Source of the DNA: Kitasatospora sp. A2-31
GTDB lineage: Bacteria > Actinomycetota > Actinomycetes > Streptomycetales > Streptomycetaceae
Assembly (NCBI RefSeq): GCF_022288725.1
Contig: NZ_JAKNTA010000003.1
Location: 497,872-561,871, forward strand
DNA: 64,000 bases
Direction: 5' to 3'
The notes under the pieces were generated by a model. It saw only the letters and a program-made list of their open reading frames with translations, was not told the DNA's origin and did not search any database. Numbering within the stretch: position 1 is the stretch's first letter; each line of letters opens with the position of its first letter. This document shows positions 58,887 through 64,000 of this stretch, in pieces. Made by a program: the position numbers and the translations under genes.

Positions 58887-60050
58887 GTGACCGTGCCCCG
58901 TGCCCTGCCGGCCCCCTTGGCGGCCGAGGCGGAGCCCGCCCTGCGGGTGGCCCCGCTCGAACTCTTCCTCGACCTCGTCTTCGTCTTCACCATCACCCAG
59001 CTCACCGGGAGCCTGGTCCACCACCTCACCCCCGGTGGCCTGGCCCAGGTGGTCGTGATGCTGGCGGTGATCTGGTGGATGTACGACGCGTTCATCTGGC
59101 TGACCAACGCGATGCCGCCGACCAGCCACGGCCGCCGCGGCCTGTTGCTCCTGGCGATGGCCGGGTTCCTGGTGATCTCGCTCGCCGTCCCGCACGCCTT
59201 CGAGGGCAGCGGCGTCGCCTTCGGGTGGGCGTACCTGCTGGTGGTCGCCGTGCACACCGGGATGTTCGCGGCCTCCGGGGTGGCGCTCGGGCCGGTCCTG
59301 CGGATGGGCGGGCTCAACCTGGCCAACACCGGCCTGGTGGTGACCGGCGGCTACCTCACCGGCACCGCCCAACTCGGCTTCTGGGCCGCGGCCTTCGCCC
59401 TGCAGTTCGCGATACCCCGGTTGGTCGACCTGCCGAGCTTCCAGCTCCGGGCCGACCACTTCGTCGAGCGCCACGGCCTCGTCGTGATCATCGCGTTCGG
59501 CGAGTCGGTGATCGCCATCGGCGTCGGAGCGGGCACCGCCGACCTCGGCGCCCCGCTGGTCGCCGTCGCCGTGCTCAGCCTGGCCGTCTGCGTGGGCCTC
59601 TGGTGGGCGTACTTCGGCCACGACGACGACAGCCGCGCCGAGCACCACATGGCGGCGCTGCCCTCGGACCGCCGTAACCTGCTCGCGGTGAGCGTCTACA
59701 ACCTGGGCCACTACGGGCTGCTGCTCGGAGTGCTGCTCTTCGCGGCCGGGGTGAAGTCCGCGGTCGCCCACCCGGACGCGCCGATCACCCTCGCGCAGGC
59801 CGCCGCCCTGGCCGGCGGCGTCGCGCTCTTCCTCGCGGTGAACGTCGCGATCCGCCGCAGCTTCGCGCTGACCCCCAACCTGCCCCGGCTGCTCGCCGCA
59901 GGCCTGCTGGTGGCGGTCGTCCCGCTGGGGACGGGGGTGTCGGCGCTGGCGGAGGTGGCCGCCTCGGCCGCCGTGCTCGGCGGGGCCTTCGGCTACGAGG
60001 CCGCGCGGCAGCGGGGCCGGTCGGTGCCCGGTGGCAGACTCGCACCGTGA
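58887..60050 (+). CDS. Low-temperature-requirement A (LtrA) family membrane protein
   Basis: The protein (387 residues from GTG 58887; GTG 58869 is an alternative) begins with the LtrA signature VAPLELFLDLVFVFTITQLT and has about eleven membrane helices, with WWMYDAFIWLTNAMPPTS, DHFVERHGLVVIIAFGESVI, AIGVGAG and LGHYGLLLGVLLFAAGVK. LtrA was named from growth of Listeria at low temperature; its biochemical role is unknown. CATACT before GTG 58887 could be a -10 box, giving a leaderless mRNA. It overlaps the RICIN gene by four bases. Confidence 0.9.
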   Translation: MTVPRALPAPLAAEAEPALRVAPLELFLDLVFVFTITQLTGSLVHHLTPGGLAQVVVMLAVIWWMYDAFIWLTNAMPPTSHGRRGLLLLAMAGFLVISLAVPHAFEGSGVAFGWAYLLVVAVHTGMFAASGVALGPVLRMGGLNLANTGLVVTGGYLTGTAQLGFWAAAFALQFAIPRLVDLPSFQLRADHFVERHGLVVIIAFGESVIAIGVGAGTADLGAPLVAVAVLSLAVCVGLWWAYFGHDDDSRAEHHMAALPSDRRNLLAVSVYNLGHYGLLLGVLLFAAGVKSAVAHPDAPITLAQAAALAGGVALFLAVNVAIRRSFALTPNLPRLLAAGLLVAVVPLGTGVSALAEVAASAAVLGGAFGYEAARQRGRSVPGGRLAP

Positions 60051-60493
60051 CGGATTACGCGATCAAGGACGGCCTCTACCGGGTGCGCAACGTCGGCAGC
60101 GGCCTGCTGCTGGAGGTCGTCGACGGAAGCCGCCGCAGCGGCGCCAGGGTCGGGCTGGGCGCGGACGACGGCTCGGACGCCCAGCTCTGGCGCTTCACGG
60201 CCGTCCACGCGGGCGGGGCGCTCTTCCACGTGGAGAACGCCGGCAGCGGCAAGCGGCTCGACGTCACCGGGGCCTCCCCGGAGGACGGCGTCCCGATCCA
60301 GCAGTGGTCGGCCAATGCCTTCGGCGCCCAGGAGTGGCTGCTCGAACACCACCTCGACGCCCCCGGCACCTACACCCTGGTCAGCTTCATCGCCGGCAAG
60401 CCGCTGACCGCCACCGCCCCGGGCGAACCCGTCGAGCAGCGGGAGGACGACGACTCCCCCGCGCAGTGGTGGCGCCTGGAGCCCCAGGGGTAG
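60047..60493 (+). CDS. RICIN-type beta-trefoil protein
   Basis: The 148-residue protein is one beta-trefoil: DGLYRVRNVGSGLLLEVVDG, LWRFTAVHAGGALFHVENAG, SGKRLDVTGASPEDGVPIQQ, WSANAFGAQEWLLEHH, and a third repeat ending SPAQWWRLEPQG, with the Q-x-W motifs of ricin lectins. There is no signal peptide or attached enzyme, so it should be cytosolic, which is unusual for this fold. GTG 60047 overlaps the ltrA stop, so the two are co-translated. Confidence 0.88.
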   Translation: MTDYAIKDGLYRVRNVGSGLLLEVVDGSRRSGARVGLGADDGSDAQLWRFTAVHAGGALFHVENAGSGKRLDVTGASPEDGVPIQQWSANAFGAQEWLLEHHLDAPGTYTLVSFIAGKPLTATAPGEPVEQREDDDSPAQWWRLEPQG

Positions 60494-60556
60494 GCCCTTG
60501 CCGCCCCGGTCCCGCCCCGGTCCCGGACCGGACGGGGGCGGGGCGGGCCCCGTGTC

Positions 60557-61300
60557 TCAGGCCTCCGGACCTCGGGCGGAGAGGTTGTCGCGGAGGGCGG
60601 TGAGGTCCTCGTCGGTGGTGCCGTGGGCCCGGAGGTAGTCCGCGACGGAGCCGTGGTTGGTCCGGATCCAGGTCAGCGAGGAGGCCAGCAGCGGCGCGGA
60701 GACGGGCCGGGAGACCCGCTCGGCGCCGGTCTCGTCGATGTAGGGCGTCGGGCCGTCGAGCAGGCCGAGGCCGGCGTTGGAGAGCAGGTAGTCGGCCATG
60801 ACGTCGGCGTCGGAGGCCCCGAGGAGGGACTGCACCACGGCGATGGTGAGGCCGGTGCGGTCCTTGCCGACGGCGCAGTGGACGACGGCCGGGACGCCGC
60901 CGGCGGCGCCGAGCCGGCGGACGGCGGCGACCAGGGACGGGCCGGCCGTCTGGGCCATGAACGGGTAGAGCTCGGCCTGGTCCTCGGGCCAGGGGCGGTC
61001 GGTGTCCTCCCGGTTGGCCGGGAGGGTGGGGAGGTTGACCGCCTCGTGGTCGAGGCCGTGCCGCAGGTCCGGCCAGACCTCCAGCTCGAACGGGCTGCGC
61101 AGGTCGATCACCAGGCGCAGGCCCAGCGCCTTGAGGCGCTGGGCGCCCTCCGGGGCGAGGGCGTGGAAGGACCCGGAGCGGTAGAGCACCCCCTTGCGCA
61201 GGGTGCCGACGCCGCCGGCGTCACGGAAGTTGCGGACACCGGGGATGTCGATGAAGGCGGACGGCAGGTCGGGTTCGCGGTCCGGCAAGGCGTCGGTCAT
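60557..61300 (-). CDS. Tyrosine-protein phosphatase (PTPLP / Y_phosphatase3)
   Basis: The 247-residue protein has the P-loop AVVHCAVGKDRTGLTIAVV (C-x5-R with catalytic Cys and Arg), the N-terminal FIDIPGVRNFRDAGGVGTLR and LVIDLRSPFELE of the Y_phosphatase3/MptpB-like family, and YLRAHGTTDEDLTALRDNL at the end. It hydrolyses phosphotyrosine, phosphoserine or phosphoinositides in family relatives. MTDALPD at 61300 is preferred to the ATG three codons upstream. It is transcribed in the same direction as the SDR gene upstream. Confidence 0.9.
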   Translation of the reverse strand: MTDALPDREPDLPSAFIDIPGVRNFRDAGGVGTLRKGVLYRSGSFHALAPEGAQRLKALGLRLVIDLRSPFELEVWPDLRHGLDHEAVNLPTLPANREDTDRPWPEDQAELYPFMAQTAGPSLVAAVRRLGAAGGVPAVVHCAVGKDRTGLTIAVVQSLLGASDADVMADYLLSNAGLGLLDGPTPYIDETGAERVSRPVSAPLLASSLTWIRTNHGSVADYLRAHGTTDEDLTALRDNLSARGPEA

Positions 61301-61480
61301 GCGCTCCACCGTACGGGCGGGAGCGGCACCGCGGGAAGGAAACGGAACACGGGGTCTCGGTGTCCGGGTCCCCGCGCCCGCACCCCGGCAGCCGCAGGCG
61401 CCCGCCGGGGCGGCGCCCGGGCCGGCCCCATCGTCCCGGGAGCCGTCGCCCCGGGGGCCGGGGCCCCGCCGGGGCGGGCC

Positions 61481-62251
61481 TCAGCGGCCGCCCGCGACGT
61501 CCAGGAAGCCGCCGGTCATGTACGAGGACGCCGGGGAGAGCAGGAAGAGGATCGCCTCGGCGACCTCCTCCGGCTGCCCGCCGCGCCGCATCGGCAGGTC
61601 GGGGGCGACCCGGTCCACCCGGCCGGGCTCCCCGCCCAGGGCGTGGATGTCGGTGTGGATCAGCCCCGGCCGGACGGCGTTGACCCGGATGCCCTCGGCG
61701 GCGACCTCCAGGGCCAGCCCGCGCGTCATCGAGTCGACGGCGCCCTTGGCGGCCGCGTAGTCCACGTACTCGTTCGGCGAGCCGAGCCGGGCGGCGGCGG
61801 AGGAGACGTTGACGATCACGCCGCCGGCCCCGCCGTACCGGGTGGACATGCGGCGGACGGCCTGCGCGGCGCACAGGAAGGGGGCGGTGATGTTGGCGGC
61901 CCAGATCCGGTTCAGCCGGTCCTCGTCGACCTCCTCCAGCCGGCACTGCTTCTCCAGCGTGCCGGCGTTGTTCACCAGGGCGGTGAGCGGGCCGAGTTCG
62001 GTGTCGACGGCGGCGAACAGCCGCTCGACCCCGGCGGTGCGGGTGACGTCGGCCCGGACGGCCACGGCGGTGCCGCCCTCGGCCCGGATCGCCTCGACCA
62101 CCGAGGCCGCCGAGGCCTCGTCGCTGCGGTAGTTGACGCACACCCGGTAGCCGCGGCGCCCGGCGAGCCGTGCGGTGGCGGCGCCGATCCCGCGCCCGCC
62201 GCCGGTGACGAGGAGGACTTCGGTGCGGGCCGGGGCCGTCGAGTCGGTCAT
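61481..62251 (-). CDS. Short-chain dehydrogenase/reductase (SDR)
   Basis: The 256-residue classical SDR has TGGGRGIGAATARLAGRRGY (TGxxxGIG cofactor loop), ALVNNAGTLEKQ (NNAG), IVNVSSAAARLGSPNEYVDY with Ser and the Y-A-A-A-K that follows, and RVNAVRPGLIHTDIHALGG. The NYRSDEAS stretch after the second strand favours NADPH. The C-terminal YMTGGFLDVAGGR is typical of the FabG/glucose dehydrogenase-like branch. Substrate unknown. The spacer 61301-61480 before the phosphatase gene is GC-rich and has no gene. Confidence 0.92.
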   Translation of the reverse strand: MTDSTAPARTEVLLVTGGGRGIGAATARLAGRRGYRVCVNYRSDEASAASVVEAIRAEGGTAVAVRADVTRTAGVERLFAAVDTELGPLTALVNNAGTLEKQCRLEEVDEDRLNRIWAANITAPFLCAAQAVRRMSTRYGGAGGVIVNVSSAAARLGSPNEYVDYAAAKGAVDSMTRGLALEVAAEGIRVNAVRPGLIHTDIHALGGEPGRVDRVAPDLPMRRGGQPEEVAEAILFLLSPASSYMTGGFLDVAGGR

Positions 62252-62368
62252 GCCCTGCACGGTACTCCGTCCGCGCCCGCCCGGGCCCGTGTCTCGGCCC
62301 GGGCCCGCGTCACGGCGCGGGATCCGGCATCACGGTCCGGCCCCCGTCACCGTCCCGCGGCCCCGGCA

Positions 62369-63670
62369 TCACGAGCCGGACGCGGCCGCCGCCCGCAGGG
62401 CCGCGATCTTCGGCGCCCGGCTCCTCGGCGAGTCCAGACCGAACCCGCGTGCGTCCCCGAGCCGGTCGCGGACGAAGGCCTCGGTCCGGGCCACCGCCGC
62501 CCGCAGTTCGGCGTCGGGCGGCACGAAGGGCTGGTGGACGATCTCGGCCCGCTCGGCGTCGTACTCCCAGAGGCCGACGATCCGGCCCCGGTCCAGCACG
62601 ATGTGGGTCTGCGGATCGGCCTCGCCGCCGAAGCTGCGCCCGGCCTTCCCGCCCCGGCCGGACGGCAGCTGCCGGACCGCGTCGGCGGGGTCGACCAGCC
62701 GGGGCAGGTCGCGGTGGAGCAGGTGGATGCCGTCGATGCCGGCCAGCAGTGTGTAGTACGGCTCCGCCGGGACGGTGAACTCGGCGAACTCGTCGATGAG
62801 TTCGGGGAGCATCAGCAGCCCGGCGCCGGCCGGCCCGCCCGGCAGCGGGACGATCCCGGCCTCGGCGACGGCCCGTCGGGCGGTCGCCGCGGTGAAGCCG
62901 GAGAACCAACGGAAGTGCCCGAGGTTCGCCGGGCCGGCCCAGGCGAAGTAGCGCCGGGCGAGGTCGACCGCGTCGCCCGCGACCGGCTGGTCCCAGCCGA
63001 GGTAGCCGTAACGCTGCTGGTCCAGACGGCCGTTGGTCGGCACCCGGCGGATCTGGCCGCGCGACTGCATCAGGGCGAGGGCCAGCGGCAGGGTGGTGGA
63101 GAGGCCGCGCTTCTTCCCCGCCTCGCCCAGCGACCGGACGGCGCCGCCCACCGCCACCCGGAGTGCGGCCGGGTCCTGCGGCGTGTCCGGGGCGGCGGCG
63201 AGGGCGCGGCCGATGGCCAGGCAAAGCTGCTCCACCTCGTCCCGGCCGACCCCGAGGTGCTTCTCGGCGGAGGCCAACTCGCCTGCGGGGGCGGCCGCTC
63301 CGACCGCCAGGGCGAGGGAGAAGTCGGTGGCCGGCACCACGTAGGTGCAGCCGCGCGCGGCGGGCAGCTCGTGCACCGCCAGCCCGGCGATCGCCGCGTC
63401 CACGGCCTGCCGATCCAGGCCTGCCCGGGCGAACAGCCCGAGGTAGGGCGCCGCGCCGCCCACCGAGCGGGCCCAGCCGGTGGCGGCCAGGACCTCGGCC
63501 GGGGACGCGCCGCGGTGGACGCCGTCCAGCCACTGCCGGTGCGCCCACCAGGCCCGCAGCTTCTCGGGGGTGACGTCGGGCGCCGCTCCGGGTGCGGCGC
63601 CGTGGGTGACCCGGGGCGGGGCCGGGGAGGCGGCCTCGGGGTGCCGTGGGGTGCCGTTCGCCTTCGCCAT
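62369..63670 (-). CDS. Winged-helix DNA-binding protein, HTH_42 (AlkZ/YcaQ-like)
   Basis: The 433-residue protein fits the HTH_42 family: AWWAHRQWLDGVHRGASPAE, TGWARSVGGAAPYLGLFARA, GLSTTLPLALALMQSRGQIR, LPELIDEFAEFTVPAEPYYT, DGIHLLHRDLPRLVDPADAV, DPQTHIVLDRGRIVGLWEYD. Relatives AlkZ/AlkX are DNA glycosylases that unhook crosslinks, but the QxQ/QxD catalytic motif is not clearly preserved, so glycosylase activity is doubtful. The N-terminal 45 residues are Ala/Pro-rich. ATG 63670 (AKANGTP) is chosen as start. Confidence 0.8.
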   Translation of the reverse strand: MAKANGTPRHPEAASPAPPRVTHGAAPGAAPDVTPEKLRAWWAHRQWLDGVHRGASPAEVLAATGWARSVGGAAPYLGLFARAGLDRQAVDAAIAGLAVHELPAARGCTYVVPATDFSLALAVGAAAPAGELASAEKHLGVGRDEVEQLCLAIGRALAAAPDTPQDPAALRVAVGGAVRSLGEAGKKRGLSTTLPLALALMQSRGQIRRVPTNGRLDQQRYGYLGWDQPVAGDAVDLARRYFAWAGPANLGHFRWFSGFTAATARRAVAEAGIVPLPGGPAGAGLLMLPELIDEFAEFTVPAEPYYTLLAGIDGIHLLHRDLPRLVDPADAVRQLPSGRGGKAGRSFGGEADPQTHIVLDRGRIVGLWEYDAERAEIVHQPFVPPDAELRAAVARTEAFVRDRLGDARGFGLDSPRSRAPKIAALRAAAASGS

Positions 63671-63804
63671 GCGGCCAGTATCGGTCCGGGGCCGCCACCG
63701 GGTGGGAATTCGCTCGCCCGGCGCGGTCCGCGCACGGCACACTCCTCTGACCGCACCGCGCGGCGAGGGCCCCGCGCACCGGCCGTGTCCGCGCGATCCC
63801 CCGG

Positions 63805-63886
63805 CCCGGGACCGTCCAGACCCGGACCGTCCAGACCCGGACCGTCCAGCCCGGGACCGTCCAGATCCGGACCGTCCAGCCCGGGC
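63805..63886. repeat. 15-bp tandem repeat upstream of the last gene
   Basis: About six imperfect copies of CCGGACCGTCCAGAC fill 63805-63886, between the divergent HTH_42 gene and the CDS starting at 63910. Such repeats may contract or expand and could space promoter elements, but no role is evident. Confidence 0.65.
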
Positions 63887-63909
63887 CGCCTAACACCTTA
63901 CGGAGACCC

Positions 63910-64000
63910 ATGCCCACCGCACCCGGTAGCGCCCGGCTCCCGGCCACCACCGGGCTCCCCGCCGCCGTGCCCGGCACCCGCCTGCCCGGCACCGTCCTGC
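63910..64000 (+). CDS. Partial CDS at the window end
   Basis: ATG 63910 with GGAG six to nine bases upstream opens a frame running off the window: PTAPGSARLPATTGLPAAVP followed by GTRLPGTVL. The Ala/Pro/Gly-rich start gives no clue to function. Confidence 0.45.
   Translation, partial: MPTAPGSARLPATTGLPAAVPGTRLPGTVL

Overview
This is a high-GC actinobacterial chromosome segment, almost certainly from the family Streptomycetaceae (Streptomyces or Kitasatospora). The evidence is third-position GC bias in every credible gene, many GTG starts and four-base GTGA/ATGA overlaps, and the gene order purF - purM - DUF3073 - valine dehydrogenase - unknown gene - bldC - tRNA-Asp - hrpA. As I recall it, the same order surrounds SCO4086-SCO4092 in S. 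coelicolor.

Layout. 1-15 kb: accessory and housekeeping genes. These include an HxlR regulator divergent from an imine-reductase-like enzyme, an aldo/keto reductase behind a MerR-type promoter, membrane proteins, a methyltransferase, an SMR efflux pair divergent from a MarR regulator, cutA and metG. They are followed by a Streptomyces-type regulatory cluster (DUF397 proteins, an XRE/DUF5753 regulator, a DUF6879 protein, and an anti-sigma-like ATPase whose frame is broken). 15-29 kb: the conserved core (purA, a diacylglycerol-kinase-like gene, purF, purM, DUF3073, vdh, bldC, tRNA-Asp, hrpA). 29-33 kb: LysR regulator/oxidoreductase pair, alpha/beta hydrolase, Uma2-family protein.

33.2-50.4 kb is foreign DNA accreted at a tRNA-Phe gene. 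The intact tRNA-Phe lies at 50,396-50,469 on the minus strand. Two more copies of its 3' end lie at 35.7 kb and 33.2 kb. The 14.7-kb interval 35,710-50,439 is an actinomycete integrative and conjugative element (AICE). It carries a tyrosine integrase and excisionase, a prim-pol plus an ATPase as replication module, a FtsK/TraB transfer ATPase with a candidate transfer locus behind it, a set of small conserved AICE proteins, an array of TGACGCA repeats that looks like an origin, and leftward cargo: an HTH regulator, a PP2C-like phosphatase and an AT-richer HEPN-motif protein. To its left, 33,187-35,765 looks like the remnant of an older sister element that keeps a toxin-antitoxin pair and its own attachment features.

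50.4-64 kb returns to the chromosome: tRNA-Phe, tRNA-Asp and tRNA-Glu, a zinc metallopeptidase, a crcB-DUF190-crcB operon, a frame-disrupted lipoprotein, a DEAD-box RNA helicase with an Arg/Gly/Asp-rich tail, a PARG-like protein, LtrA plus a ricin-type lectin-fold protein, a tyrosine phosphatase, an SDR enzyme and an HTH_42-family protein.

How the genes work together: purA, purF and purM are de novo purine biosynthesis. The AICE genes form a replicate-excise-transfer-integrate set, and the leftward cargo is the likeliest host-interaction or defence part. All functional statements rest on reading the translated sequence; no search was run.
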